Made by a program: the position numbers and the translations under genes | Virus record (IMG/VR): IMGVR_UViG_3300027721_000001 | Coordinates: 1 to 45,490 of that record | Strand: one strand, 5' to 3' | Length of the DNA: 45,490 nucleotides | Origin: a virus | Shown: positions 1 to 8,864 of the stretch, one piece after another | Layout of the letters: every line of letters starts with the position of its first letter | How positions within the stretch are numbered: the stretch's first letter is position 1 | Notes under the pieces: model-generated | Database searches by the model: none | The model's input: only the letters and a program-made list of their open reading frames with translations | What the model was told of the DNA's origin: nothing

Positions 1-110
1 CTGTTCAAGCTGTGCAGGAGCAGACGATGCAGTATCTGGGTGACGCTGTCGCGACGATACGCATGGTGGGCGTCGGATTGAATGGCGGAGGGTTTTCGCA
101 ATGGTTCTGA
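1..110 (+). CDS. Tail adaptor-like protein, 3' end (wrap-around copy)
   Basis: This is the last part of the gene that starts at 44499, repeated here because the contig is circular. It ends with TGA at 108-110 and encodes the same C-terminus (ending GGGFSQWF). It is not a separate gene. See the entry at 44499 for function. Confidence 0.95.
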   Translation, partial: VQAVQEQTMQYLGDAVATIRMVGVGLNGGGFSQWF

Positions 111-127
111 ACCAAAAGGATAATTTA
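1..127. repeat. Terminal direct repeat marking a circular contig
   Basis: Bases 1-127 are identical to bases 45364-45490. The repeat covers the 3' end of the tail adaptor gene and the spacer up to the first base of the next start codon. A length of exactly 127, a common maximum assembler k-mer, and its place inside a gene suggest an assembly overlap of a circular or circularly permuted molecule rather than a biological terminal repeat. The unique genome is then about 45,363 bp. Confidence 0.95.
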
Positions 128-996
128 TGATCGACCCGGGAACGGCAATTTTGGGCGGAGCGGCAATCTCCGGCATTGGGAGCTTGCTCGGTGGGCTTTT
201 CGGCGGACGTAAGCCGAAGGTTCCTGAGCTGAAGCCGATTAACTTTGAGCAGGAACAGACCAACGCTATCCGGCAAAACATTGCCGCGCTTGAGCCTGCC
301 ACCAAGCTGGCCGAGAAGACGACATCCGCCGAACAGTCATTGCTTGAAACTCAGCTTCGCCGTGCGATTCCAGGCTATGACCAGATCGTTCAGCAGGCTG
401 GGCAGAATATCGGCGCAGCGTTGCGCGGTGAGCTTTCGCCCGAGGTTTCCGCTCAGGTTCAACGCTCGACCGCTGGACGCGCTTTGTCTGGAGGATTCGG
501 TGCTGGCTCTGGATTTGGCCGTTCGCTGACCGCTCGCGATTTGGGTCTGACATCGATGCAGATCCAGAATCAGGGTCTTGCTCAAGCTCAGAACTTCATC
601 CAGCAGCAGCGCACGTTTGGCATGGCTCAACCGTTCTCAGTGAGCAGCATGTTCATCACACCCGCTCAACGGATCGGCGCGATTCAAGAACAGCAGGCCA
701 GAATGTACGGGCGTGATTTGACTGCCGCTCAGGTGGCTGCCGCTCCGTCGCCGATGCAGCAGGCGGCGCAAACTGCGCTTACCAACTTTGGCGGTGTTGC
801 CGGTGGCGCGCTGTCGCAGTACGGAATGTATCAGGGGTTGATGGCTGGCCAACGTGGGCCGTCACCATCGTACAATCCTCAGAACGATCCTGAGATTTAT
901 CCGAATCTTTATGCGCCGACTCCGACGAGGTCGGATATCACACCGCTTTCTACGAGTCTATTCCCGGAGTACGGCTCTTCAAACTACGGACGCTAA
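127..996 (+). CDS. Internal virion / DNA-ejection-like protein (289 aa)
   Basis: Residues 5-27 are glycine-rich and hydrophobic, able to insert in a membrane. The rest is rich in Gln and Ala, with helical stretches and a glycine-rich turn near residues 120-135. This composition and its place right after the tail adaptor gene resemble the small internal virion proteins that podoviruses eject with DNA; that role is inferred from context. The start is supported by an AAAAGGA ribosome-binding site 7 bases upstream. It is followed 4 bases later by the next gene. A structural scaffold of the tail hub is an alternative. Confidence 0.72.
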   Translation: MIDPGTAILGGAAISGIGSLLGGLFGGRKPKVPELKPINFEQEQTNAIRQNIAALEPATKLAEKTTSAEQSLLETQLRRAIPGYDQIVQQAGQNIGAALRGELSPEVSAQVQRSTAGRALSGGFGAGSGFGRSLTARDLGLTSMQIQNQGLAQAQNFIQQQRTFGMAQPFSVSSMFITPAQRIGAIQEQQARMYGRDLTAAQVAAAPSPMQQAAQTALTNFGGVAGGALSQYGMYQGLMAGQRGPSPSYNPQNDPEIYPNLYAPTPTRSDITPLSTSLFPEYGSSNYGR

Positions 997-1000
997 TCTT

Positions 1001-2308
1001 ATGGCCGACCAATCTCTTCAAGCATTTCAGTTAGGTGCAAATCTGTTCGACCGCGCACAGACGCAGGCGCGGATGATGGAGCAGTTTCAGATGCAACTGG
1101 CTGATCAGGAGATGCGTAAGCAACAGGCGGATCTTCAGAATAAGATTCAGCTCAACGCTTACAATCAGGCACTGGATGAGCAGGCTAAGCTAACTGAAGA
1201 TTACGGCAACATGCAGACCAATCTGCAACTGCGCGACGAATTCTTCAGGAATCCAAAGGCTGAGTTTCCAAAATTTCTTCCGGTTAAGTCCAAGGCAAAT
1301 CAGAACGTCATGTTCCAGATCAGCCAACAACTTGACAATTACGCTCCTCGCGCGCGACTCCAGAAATCCCTGCAAACCATAGAAAACAAGCAGCTAAGCG
1401 ATGCGGCTGATATTCAAGAGCTGTACAATGTTAAGGTTGTAACTCCAGAAGGTTCTATTGATCAGGTTGTTTTTGATCAGTACATGCCGAGGCTTTTGGA
1501 AACCCGAAAGCTGAAAGATTATAGCCAAGACGTAAGGGCAGCGTACACACAGACAGACAGCACTCTTCCGTTTGAAAAACGAATTGGAGATGCAATCAAA
1601 CTGGCCAAGGAACGCGGAAAATCTTCAACTGAAAGAACTCAGGAGAGGAACGCTGAACTCGCCATCTCTGAGTACACATCTGCTTTTGGAAAACCGGACG
1701 AGCAAACTGATGCTTTTATCAGAAACAACGCTCTGACTGGAAGGTGGAAACCTCCAGAAGGTGATGGGTTAAAAGAACTAACAGCCAACCAAGTTATTTC
1801 TAGAAAATCTAGCGATTTGGTCAAAAAACTTGATGAGTTTGAAAATAACTATGGACCTCAGTCTATTCAAAAGTATGTAGGAATTATTGACGGAAGGGTG
1901 ACTGATATTAAAAAGCGGTTGGCTGGGGCAAAGACTAAAGAGGAGAAGGACGCTTACGCGCTATTGCAACGATTCCAAGATGAATTTAACTCGGTTGCTT
2001 TTGCGAAGTCCGGTAAAGCTGTAACAAACCAAGAAATGCAGCGTTTGCTGGCCGCTCTAGGTAACGTCAAGAGCCAAAACTTTGCTGACGATGTTCGAAA
2101 TTTTGGAGTAATGGCGACTGAAGATTTATACGGAACAATTAATTCTCTTAAAGATACATATAGAATCACGCCCACTCAGGTTAGATTTGCCAACGATCTT
2201 ATTAAGCAGTTCAAGCTGCCACTGACTCCGTTCGGCCAGCAGCAGACTCCTGCCGCCGCTCCTTCATCTGGCGGAATCAAGATCGAATCCGTCGAAGTCA
2301 TCCCGTAA
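1001..2308 (+). CDS. Putative internal virion protein (435 aa)
   Basis: The start at ATG 1001 (MADQSLQAF) lies 5 bases after the previous stop; longer upstream starts would run through the preceding gene. The protein is almost entirely predicted helix: residues 10-60 are rich in Gln, Met and Ala, and the rest is charged. The C-terminus has a Pro/Ala/Ser-rich tail. No enzyme motif is visible. Sitting between two other candidate ejection proteins, it is probably packaged in the head or tail core. No clear Shine-Dalgarno sequence precedes it. Confidence 0.7.
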   Translation: MADQSLQAFQLGANLFDRAQTQARMMEQFQMQLADQEMRKQQADLQNKIQLNAYNQALDEQAKLTEDYGNMQTNLQLRDEFFRNPKAEFPKFLPVKSKANQNVMFQISQQLDNYAPRARLQKSLQTIENKQLSDAADIQELYNVKVVTPEGSIDQVVFDQYMPRLLETRKLKDYSQDVRAAYTQTDSTLPFEKRIGDAIKLAKERGKSSTERTQERNAELAISEYTSAFGKPDEQTDAFIRNNALTGRWKPPEGDGLKELTANQVISRKSSDLVKKLDEFENNYGPQSIQKYVGIIDGRVTDIKKRLAGAKTKEEKDAYALLQRFQDEFNSVAFAKSGKAVTNQEMQRLLAALGNVKSQNFADDVRNFGVMATEDLYGTINSLKDTYRITPTQVRFANDLIKQFKLPLTPFGQQQTPAAAPSSGGIKIESVEVIP

Positions 2309-2314
2309 TAACTT

Positions 2315-5300
2315 ATGCCAAAATTTGCTGTAACGGTTAACGACAACGGCGTTCGTAAGCGTGTTGTACTAGAGTCCGATACGCAACCGACTGAAGCTGA
2401 CGTCCTTTCAGTTTTGCGTGGTTCGGCGCAGCCATCAGGTCCAGCCACCATCGCCGAGATGCGTCGTCGAGAGGAGCAGGGCCAAGTCTCCGCGCTGACT
2501 CCTGCTCAGGTTCAGGCGCAAGTTGGCTCTCCTCAGCAGCTTGAGCAGGCGGTTCAGGATGCGAAGGATGTTGGGATGGGCGAGCAGTTTCTCCGTCAAT
2601 TTGGCCAAATGGCAGAGCCAACTGGACAAATCAGTCCGTTTGTCGGCGGAACTGAAGCTCGAATCGCTCCGTCTGGACAATTCACTCCGCTTGGTGCTGC
2701 TGAAGCTCGCGGAATGCGTCGTGGATTTGCAACGGGGCTTCCGATTGCAGGCTCTTTATTGGCTGCTCCATTTGTGGCTGGGATGACACCGCTTGCTGGA
2801 GCATTAACAGAAGCTGGCGTTGGACTTACAACTGCGGCTATTGGCCAAACAGTTTCTCCTGAGCCGTATCGAGCGGGAGAGATGTTTGCTCAAGCTATTC
2901 CTGGTGTCCCTGTCGCACAGCAGGCCAGAAAGCTGACTCAAGTGGTAAAAGAAGCCGGTGGAGGAATGCTGACTTCTGGCGCTCAAGCTGGACTCGAATC
3001 TCTCGATCAGGAATCGGCTGATTTTTCTGATGCCCTTCTTCGGACTGGTCTTGGTGGGTTTCTTAGCCCTGCTTTGAGCGGGTCTACTAGAATTGCTGGA
3101 GCTACTCTTCGCGCAAAAGGATTCAGTCCAAGAGCAATCGCTGCTGAGTTTCAACGTCCTTTTACCCAGCAATTTATCCAAGATCGAGCTGATGAAATCA
3201 GCAAGGAAATGACTCGGCAGGGAGCTGTAGGCATCTCCGAGCGTTTTGCATCAGACTTGGCTAGAACGCTTTATTCGCCTAATTCAGGGCTGAATCCTCA
3301 ACAGTTTTCGGACCAGATTAAAAATGTTGTCGTTCAGTCGTTAAACACTGCTGGTTCTTCCGGCCTTACAGGACAAGAGCTTTCTTCCGCCATCAAAGGT
3401 GAACTTGAAAAGTTTGTTCGTGCTGAAGATCAAGCTGCTGTCAACGCGGCCAATCAGGCAGTCGATAATTTCGTAAATCAGTCCGAGGCGCTTAGAAACC
3501 GAGTCACTAACATTGTTGATCGTAAAAATGCGTCCCGAGATGCTCGCCTGACCGACGTTGTTCGTTCGGTTGAAGGTCGTATTGGAATTCAAGAGCAGCA
3601 GGTTCAAGATCAGCTTGATCAGCTCAAGGCTCAACGTGCAGCAATCCCCAGTGAGTCTGTTGAACGTCAAGCTCTCGATGCTCAGATTTCCGATCTGAAT
3701 CAGCAGATAGCAAGCATCAAGGCTGGCCAAGCTGCCGGATATGGTCCTGCCGCTGGAATCAGCAAAGAGGAGCTTGGACTTCAGGCTCAAGAGCTTGCCC
3801 AGAAAGAGCTGAGTGATTTCAAGGCTGAGCGAAAAAAGGGGTACGGACAGTTGGAACCTCAACTTGAAAAAATCTCCATTACTGTGATGGAGAAAAACAA
3901 AAAAGGCGTAGAAGTTCCAAAGCAAAAAACCGTCAATCAACTCAGAGAAGAAAGAACCAAAATCCTCGATGAGATTGACTTCAACAAGCAGGTTCAAAAG
4001 GCTGATTTTTCAGTTTTTGAAAGGCTTGATGATGTAAATTCACAAATCGACAAGGCTCTTGAATCTAATGCTGGCCTGAAGGCTGCGCTTCAAAACGAAA
4101 ACCGGCTCTACAAAGAGGGCATAACTCGGTTCAAGGGTGTCTTTGCTGACAAAGTTTTGCGAGAGGCTGGTGAGGCTGGCGGCATGCCTGGAATCGTATC
4201 GACGATTGCTGGGGCAAGTGGCGCACAGAATCTCAAGTTGATTCAGAATTTGCTTGGAAACAGATACGAAGGTTTTAAGCCGAATCTAAGGCAGTACGTT
4301 TACACTCAGATTCGGGGAGAAAATCCGAACCAGTTTTTGGAGAAGATTTCAGCCGGAAAATCTGGAATTGGAACCGGCATTCAGAAGGAGGTTATTGAAG
4401 AGCTGTTTCCTGATTTGAGCGAAATCAATCAGGTTGCAACCCAGTACAACGCGCTAATCAACAGGAGAGCCTCTGTCGAACAGCAAGCGAACCAGCTCAA
4501 GAAAAACATCGAAGACCTCCAGTCTCAGGTTGACGAGGGTGTTCAAGGTGCAAAGCAGAAGATGGACGCGCTGCTGGAGCAGAGGAACCAGCTTGAAAAA
4601 ACAAAGGCCAACCTGACATCTGAAAACATAACCGGGAGAGAATCTCGGATTATTGATTCTCTTGGAAAAATTAAGGCTAGGGTGCGCGATGCTGGGGCTG
4701 CAAAGCAGGATGTACTCGACCAGCTCAAGCTCGATGACGTAATCCGAAACCTTGAGGTTGAAACAGGAAAGCCGCTCTACAAGGCGCTTGAAGAAGCTGT
4801 CGAAACCACAAGCGCGGCAAAAGATAAGTTTGCTGCAATAGTCAACAAGGCTTTGCAACCTGGAGGTCAGTTGGATCAATTTGAGCCGACTAGCCTTATC
4901 GACTTTTTGACCGCTAAGGGTGAAGAGTCTTTGGGTTACAGAAGCCAACGATTCCTGAAGGCTGTTGGCCAAGCTCGTCCTGATCTGATCGGTGATGCTC
5001 AGAACATCTTGGTTGGAAGGATTATCGCCGAGTCTGTTGATGGAAACAAAATCAACACTGCAAAGATCAAGGATCTTGTTGGCTCAAAGGAATCTCCGGG
5101 GAAATATTACGGAGTCACAAAAGGACTTCTTGGTGATGACGGCGTATCCAAAATCTCCAAGATTGCCGACCAGTTGGAACAAGTTTCTGATCTAGGCAAG
5201 CCGAGTGTTTTCAGCAAGGTTGTCGCCCCGACGATAGCGGGATATCTCGGATATCAGGCTTACGGGCCGCTTGGTGCCGGTGCTGGCCTTGGTGGATACG

Positions 5301-5512
5301 CCGCATACTCTGGGCTTCGCAAGGGTCTTGAGGAAAGCGTTCAGGCAGCGATTGGCAAAATCATCAAGACTCCAGAATACCTGAACATCGTTTCAAAGCC
5401 CATCGATACGGCAACGCAGGCTCAAATGAACAAGATTGAGAGAATGTGGCCGCGCATATTGAAGATGGAACAGGATCGTTATCAGATGATTAAGGAGGAT
5501 CTTGAGAAATGA
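2315..5512 (+). CDS. Large internal virion protein (1065 aa)
   Basis: This is the largest protein of the phage. The N-terminal third has Gly/Ala-rich hydrophobic stretches (about residues 140-190). The middle (about 400-500, 540-620 and 720-790) is long Gln/Glu/Lys-rich coiled coil. A second Gly/Ala hydrophobic segment lies near residues 965-1000, before a charged end. Size, membrane-like segments and position resemble the core proteins that podoviruses eject to extend the tail through the cell envelope. I see no lytic transglycosylase motif, unlike T7 gp16. It starts 6 bases after the previous stop without a clear ribosome-binding site, and its stop overlaps the next start as ATGA. Confidence 0.75.
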   Translation: MPKFAVTVNDNGVRKRVVLESDTQPTEADVLSVLRGSAQPSGPATIAEMRRREEQGQVSALTPAQVQAQVGSPQQLEQAVQDAKDVGMGEQFLRQFGQMAEPTGQISPFVGGTEARIAPSGQFTPLGAAEARGMRRGFATGLPIAGSLLAAPFVAGMTPLAGALTEAGVGLTTAAIGQTVSPEPYRAGEMFAQAIPGVPVAQQARKLTQVVKEAGGGMLTSGAQAGLESLDQESADFSDALLRTGLGGFLSPALSGSTRIAGATLRAKGFSPRAIAAEFQRPFTQQFIQDRADEISKEMTRQGAVGISERFASDLARTLYSPNSGLNPQQFSDQIKNVVVQSLNTAGSSGLTGQELSSAIKGELEKFVRAEDQAAVNAANQAVDNFVNQSEALRNRVTNIVDRKNASRDARLTDVVRSVEGRIGIQEQQVQDQLDQLKAQRAAIPSESVERQALDAQISDLNQQIASIKAGQAAGYGPAAGISKEELGLQAQELAQKELSDFKAERKKGYGQLEPQLEKISITVMEKNKKGVEVPKQKTVNQLREERTKILDEIDFNKQVQKADFSVFERLDDVNSQIDKALESNAGLKAALQNENRLYKEGITRFKGVFADKVLREAGEAGGMPGIVSTIAGASGAQNLKLIQNLLGNRYEGFKPNLRQYVYTQIRGENPNQFLEKISAGKSGIGTGIQKEVIEELFPDLSEINQVATQYNALINRRASVEQQANQLKKNIEDLQSQVDEGVQGAKQKMDALLEQRNQLEKTKANLTSENITGRESRIIDSLGKIKARVRDAGAAKQDVLDQLKLDDVIRNLEVETGKPLYKALEEAVETTSAAKDKFAAIVNKALQPGGQLDQFEPTSLIDFLTAKGEESLGYRSQRFLKAVGQARPDLIGDAQNILVGRIIAESVDGNKINTAKIKDLVGSKESPGKYYGVTKGLLGDDGVSKISKIADQLEQVSDLGKPSVFSKVVAPTIAGYLGYQAYGPLGAGAGLGGYAAYSGLRKGLEESVQAAIGKIIKTPEYLNIVSKPIDTATQAQMNKIERMWPRILKMEQDRYQMIKEDLEK

Positions 5513-5796
5513 AAACCTCCCTCTCCAAAAAAGGTAACACTTGGCGTGGCCGTAAGGTGACGCTCAATTCACCTCGAAAGATCAATGGTGTTACTCCGTA
5601 TCCGAAGAAGAAAACGGCATTCGTCAAGAATTCCAAAGGAAACGTGGTTGTCGTGCATTTCGGTGATGTTCGGTATTCCGACTTCACCAAGCATCACAAC
5701 AAGAAACGTCGGGCAAATTTTCGCTCGCGGCAAAACTGCGAGACGGCAAAAGATAAAACAACGGCTCGTTACTGGGCTTGCAACAACCTCTGGTAA
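5509..5796 (+). CDS. Small basic phage protein, DUF5754-like (95 aa)
   Basis: The protein is very basic, with conserved-looking segments KKTAFVKNSKGNVVVVHFGD, RRANFRSRQNC and ARYWACNNLW. From memory this pattern matches a family of small proteins of unknown function in phage structural regions, labelled DUF5754. The start overlaps the previous stop (ATGA) and is preceded by AAGGAGG inside the upstream gene, a good ribosome-binding site. A virion or nucleic-acid-binding role is possible but unproven. Confidence 0.8.
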   Translation: MKTSLSKKGNTWRGRKVTLNSPRKINGVTPYPKKKTAFVKNSKGNVVVVHFGDVRYSDFTKHHNKKRRANFRSRQNCETAKDKTTARYWACNNLW

Positions 5797-5800
5797 ATTT

Positions 5801-5989
5801 ATGGATAAGATGAAACTTGGCGGTGGAGGTCGTTACGAGAAGCTGATCGGCAATCTTGAGAAGAAAGGTGTGAGAGAACCTCGCGCTCTTGCGGCTTACA
5901 TCGGACGCAAGAAGCTCGGCAAGGCAAAGTTCCAATCGCTCGCTGCGAAAGGTCGTCGCCGTGCCGAGCGTGAGAAGGCTAACGCTTAG
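5801..5989 (+). CDS. Small basic conserved phage protein (62 aa)
   Basis: A Lys/Arg-rich protein with the segment PRALAAYIGRKKLGKAKFQ, a pattern that recurs in small phage proteins of unknown function. The start is ATG 5801, four bases after the previous stop; a longer reading from 5585 would overlap that gene. It is the last gene of the rightward block, and its last 11 bases overlap the 3' end of the opposing primase-helicase gene, so the two converging transcripts have no spacer. Confidence 0.8.
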   Translation: MDKMKLGGGGRYEKLIGNLEKKGVREPRALAAYIGRKKLGKAKFQSLAAKGRRRAEREKANA

Positions 5990-7817
5990 GATATTTGCCT
6001 TTGGAATGCGGTTTCTTGGCCGACTCCTTATCAACGACAAACTTCTCAGGTTCCGCGTAGTTCCATGAGATGTCGCCGCCCGTACCACGCTGGATCATAA
6101 TCGATCCGGTGACTTTTCCTTCCTTGTCAGTCATGCCGGAACGGTCGGCCCGTTTTGCCATTCCAAGCATGAACTTGCGCGGGTTGTTGAAGCCAACCTC
6201 CTTCATCACAATCACCTCGCGCGCCCAGTTCGTTAGATCGGACGATCCGAATCCTGAGTAGGCCAAATCTGCCACGCTCTCCGGTTTGTCATCCTTGCCC
6301 TTCGGCTTCGGGAAGTGATGGACGAGTACCAGGACAACACCTGTCTCCATCATAATCGGCTGGAGCAGATGCCGCGTGAAGTTCGCGCAGACCTCGATGT
6401 CCGCAGGATTGCCGCCCATGTAGGAGAGCAGCGGATCGATGTAAACCACGTCAGCCTTGGTCTTGCGAACGAGGCGGCGGAGCATTGTCGCGAAGTCTGT
6501 TCCGGTTCGAACCGTTTCGCGGAAGAAGAGCATGTCAACACTCCGCAATCCTCGCTCCCAGTTCTCCTTTCCAAACGTCATCTGAGCCGCACCCTTGAGT
6601 GCGTCATGCTGATCGGCGATGTCGTTTTCCGCCTGGATGTAAGCCACTTTTAACGCCCGGACGGGCTTTACGCCAAACCATGCTTCGCCGGACGCCCACT
6701 TCATCCCCTGATACGCGGCCATCGAGCTTTTGCCGCAACCACTTTGGCCTACGAAGAGAAGCGATGAACCGCGACGTAGCCATCTGTCACCGATCAGATT
6801 GTCAGGATCATTCTTCGGGTCGTACTCGATGATGCTATCGAGCGAGAACTCCTGAGGCATGTCCTGCGACTCCAGATAGTCCGTGAACGCATCCCAGTTC
6901 ACGACACCCACATTGATGGCCAACAGCTTCTGCTCTTTGCCATCGCGCATCACACCGGCCAACCGGCTGAACCTGCTCGCGTTCTTGTTCTTTGGGTCGA
7001 TGCCGAGAGCTTCTAACTGGCGATAGACGACATCACGACGCTCGCTCCATTCCTCCTTGTTCGCCGCATCGACTCGTACCCAGCCGTGCAAGCTCTTTCC
7101 GCCGGAATCGATGACGACGGACATCGGCAATTTGGACTCCTTGAGGATTGTCCACTGCTCGTCCTTCGTCTTCTCGTCCATCTCGACCAGCACATGGCGG
7201 AACGCTGCCACGCCTGAATCAGAACCACTCTCATCGAAGCACGGGTTGACGCGGACGTATGCGCCACGGCTGTCAGGACCGTTCCACATGGCGCTGATGG
7301 GCGGAGTGAAATGGTTCTTAATCCATTCGTCGCGCTTGAGGAATGTACCCTTGGAGTTTGGCCGAGTCCGACCTTCGTCGTCGCTTACGATGTCATTGCA
7401 GATGCAGACAACTTCATCTGGTTCAAAGCAGGCTTTTAAGAAATCTATGGTTGAAAATCGAAAGTCCGATTGCGGAATTGCTTGGATCTTTCGCACCACG
7501 AACTTGCCGGTTGGAGACACCGGAGTTCCGCCCTGCACCATGCTGGAATTCGATTCGAGAAGCCATCCACGCGGCTTGTCGTGCGGAACCTTGGACGCCT
7601 GATCGAGCTTGTGCGCCAACTCGTTCGGCTTCCACGGTGGGAGGCATTTCGAGTTGTACTCATGCAGGAGTGTCTCCGCATCCCCCGCATTCAGCTCAAA
7701 ACCGTGTATGAGCGCGGTTGCCACGGCGAAGGTTGCGTTATGACCGCCCTGACCTGCGACGGCACCTGGCGTGTTTCTAAGCCACGCACGCGCACGGTCG
7801 ATCTTTGATTGATTCAT
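5979..7817 (-). CDS. Primase-helicase with RepA-like ATPase domain (612 aa)
   Basis: Three parts are visible. Residues 15-75 form a small helical domain (GGHNATF, HEYNSKCLPPW) like those linked to primases. Residues about 200-295 look like an archaeo-eukaryotic-type primase: VEMDE at 211, SGGKSLHGWV at 238 and SRFSRLAGVMR at 281. Residues 345-560 are a RecA-fold ATPase with Walker A GQSGCGKS at 357, a Walker B VVYIDPLL and VLVHHFPKP. It likely primes and unwinds phage DNA for the host polymerase. The start overlaps the previous stop (ATGA). Domain boundaries are judged by eye. Confidence 0.88.
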   Translation of the reverse strand: MNQSKIDRARAWLRNTPGAVAGQGGHNATFAVATALIHGFELNAGDAETLLHEYNSKCLPPWKPNELAHKLDQASKVPHDKPRGWLLESNSSMVQGGTPVSPTGKFVVRKIQAIPQSDFRFSTIDFLKACFEPDEVVCICNDIVSDDEGRTRPNSKGTFLKRDEWIKNHFTPPISAMWNGPDSRGAYVRVNPCFDESGSDSGVAAFRHVLVEMDEKTKDEQWTILKESKLPMSVVIDSGGKSLHGWVRVDAANKEEWSERRDVVYRQLEALGIDPKNKNASRFSRLAGVMRDGKEQKLLAINVGVVNWDAFTDYLESQDMPQEFSLDSIIEYDPKNDPDNLIGDRWLRRGSSLLFVGQSGCGKSSMAAYQGMKWASGEAWFGVKPVRALKVAYIQAENDIADQHDALKGAAQMTFGKENWERGLRSVDMLFFRETVRTGTDFATMLRRLVRKTKADVVYIDPLLSYMGGNPADIEVCANFTRHLLQPIMMETGVVLVLVHHFPKPKGKDDKPESVADLAYSGFGSSDLTNWAREVIVMKEVGFNNPRKFMLGMAKRADRSGMTDKEGKVTGSIMIQRGTGGDISWNYAEPEKFVVDKESAKKPHSKGKYPKR

Positions 7818-8038
7818 TCGATTCCAAGTTGTTTTCTCGCTAATTCCCCGCTTTGGCCAAGATCAGTCTTGGCTATCTCGCGAAGAACAGAATTTGATTT
7901 CTCTAGTTTCTGAAAAAGGAGAGCAAGCTCTTTGGGAGTCATCAGGTACTTGCTCCAATGCTGGATGGCGATGGAGCGTGACTGAAACTTCGCAAAGAGC
8001 TGCTCTTGTGCGGCGATGTATAGGTTAGGGCTTCGCAT
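7814..8038 (-). CDS. Hypothetical protein (74 aa)
   Basis: A mostly helical small protein with no motif that I recognise. It begins inside the 3' end of the gene before it and ends with a stop overlapping the start of the primase-helicase, so the three are translationally linked. A helper of the primase-helicase is possible from position only. Confidence 0.68.
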   Translation of the reverse strand: MRSPNLYIAAQEQLFAKFQSRSIAIQHWSKYLMTPKELALLFQKLEKSNSVLREIAKTDLGQSGELARKQLGIE

Positions 8039-8210
8039 CGACCAGAACGAACTTGGCCTTGAATTCGGCTTTGGTTCGAACGTAGACCTTGCTCTTGCCT
8101 TCTCGCATGTAGGCCACGCCTGCCCACTTGGTTTCTCCGATCCGTATCTCTACGTCGTCGGAGAGGAGTTCAACCTCCACCGAGCTTTTTGCGGAGTTCC
8201 TGTATTTCAT
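8025..8210 (-). CDS. Hypothetical protein (61 aa)
   Basis: The protein is predicted mainly as beta-strands (VEVELLSDDVEIRIGETKWAG, then VYVRTKAEFKAKFVLVD). I chose ATG 8210 (MKYRNSAKS); ATG 8261 is also in frame but would overlap the upstream gene far more. Function unknown. It overlaps both neighbours by a few to about 40 bases. Confidence 0.62.
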   Translation of the reverse strand: MKYRNSAKSSVEVELLSDDVEIRIGETKWAGVAYMREGKSKVYVRTKAEFKAKFVLVDAKP

Positions 8211-8364
8211 CGTCTGAAGCGTCGTCGAGATGTCCTGATCCACTGCAATGCCAAGCATCATCAGATTTTGGTTTGGGCTTACTCATCCAGCCGCGAAGAA
8301 TGGCATACTCGATCAGCCGAGGCGCTTCCTTCAACAGTTGTTCTCGCGTAATTTCAGATTTCAT
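8170..8364 (-). CDS. Hypothetical protein (64 aa)
   Basis: Start ATG 8364 (MKSEITREQL) overlaps the end of the previous gene by 11 bases. The N-terminal half is a likely helix (LLKEAPRLIEYAILRGWM); the C-terminal half is acidic and ends in a glycine run. No family recognised. It belongs to the chain of overlapping small genes upstream of the primase-helicase. Confidence 0.65.
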   Translation of the reverse strand: MKSEITREQLLKEAPRLIEYAILRGWMSKPKPKSDDAWHCSGSGHLDDASDDEIQELRKKLGGG

Positions 8365-8551
8365 CAGGGTCAATTCGTTTGCCACGTCGTCCGTTTGGCC
8401 GTCGCATTCCAAGTTCGTTTCCAAGTTCATTGGAAAATCCACGGCGAACCAGCCATTCCTTGTACTTCTTGTCGATGTAGGCGAAGTCTATTCTTGGCGT
8501 GGATTCATCCGCGTCTGCCACTCGGATTGTCTGTTGTTTAATTGCGCTCAT
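8354..8551 (-). CDS. Hypothetical protein (65 aa)
   Basis: A charged protein with a tyrosine-rich middle (YIDKKYKEWLVRRGF) and a basic C-terminal part (MRRPNGRRGKR). The start shares a base with the previous stop (TAATG). No known domain seen; nucleic-acid binding would fit the basic tail but is a guess. Confidence 0.65.
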   Translation of the reverse strand: MSAIKQQTIRVADADESTPRIDFAYIDKKYKEWLVRRGFSNELGNELGMRRPNGRRGKRIDPDEI

Positions 8552-8748
8552 TATTTGTATGTCTCGGTTGTGTGTTTGTAGTGTCTCTCAGCTTGGGTGC
8601 AGTTGTAGCAAAGGTCATGTCCTCCGTAGCATCCGCACCCCAAAGATTTGAATAAGGTCTTGGCCAACCATTGGTACTCTGCGATGGCCGCTCGAAGTGT
8701 CTCAACGTCCGTCTCCTCTGCGAGAGGTTTGAGGTTATTCTCGCTCAT
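8551..8748 (-). CDS. Small cysteine-containing protein (65 aa)
   Basis: A helical N-terminal half is followed by CGCYGGHDLCYNC and AERHYKH, a Cys/His cluster that could bind one zinc ion. The start overlaps the previous stop (ATGA). No family recognised. Confidence 0.65.
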   Translation of the reverse strand: MSENNLKPLAEETDVETLRAAIAEYQWLAKTLFKSLGCGCYGGHDLCYNCTQAERHYKHTTETYK

Positions 8749-8864
8749 TTGAGGATGAACAAGATGAAGTACGCGGACGTGATGATCATGCCCATGCAGA
8801 AAGCGGCGATGAGCATTTGCTTTATCTCACTCTCCGTTGGAGGGCGACTGGATCTACGGATCAT
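8745..8864 (-). CDS. Small membrane protein (39 aa)
   Basis: A short basic N-terminus (MIRRSSRPPTESEIKQ) is followed by one hydrophobic segment from about residue 17 to the end (AFCMGMIITSAYFILFILK). The start at 8864 overlaps the stop of the RuvC-like gene as ATGA, which favours this short form over longer readings that lie inside that gene. Function unknown; small membrane peptides in early phage regions often alter the host envelope. Confidence 0.65.
   Translation of the reverse strand: MIRRSSRPPTESEIKQMLIAAFCMGMIITSAYFILFILK

Noticed and set aside
1-127. Biological direct terminal repeat, as in T7
   Set aside because: The length equals a common assembler k-mer and the repeat lies inside a coding gene, so an assembly overlap of a circular contig is more likely.
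3341-3997. 218-residue minus-strand open frame inside the large internal virion gene
   Set aside because: It is fully inside a 1065-residue gene with better codon use and has low-complexity Leu/Phe-rich content typical of a shadow frame.
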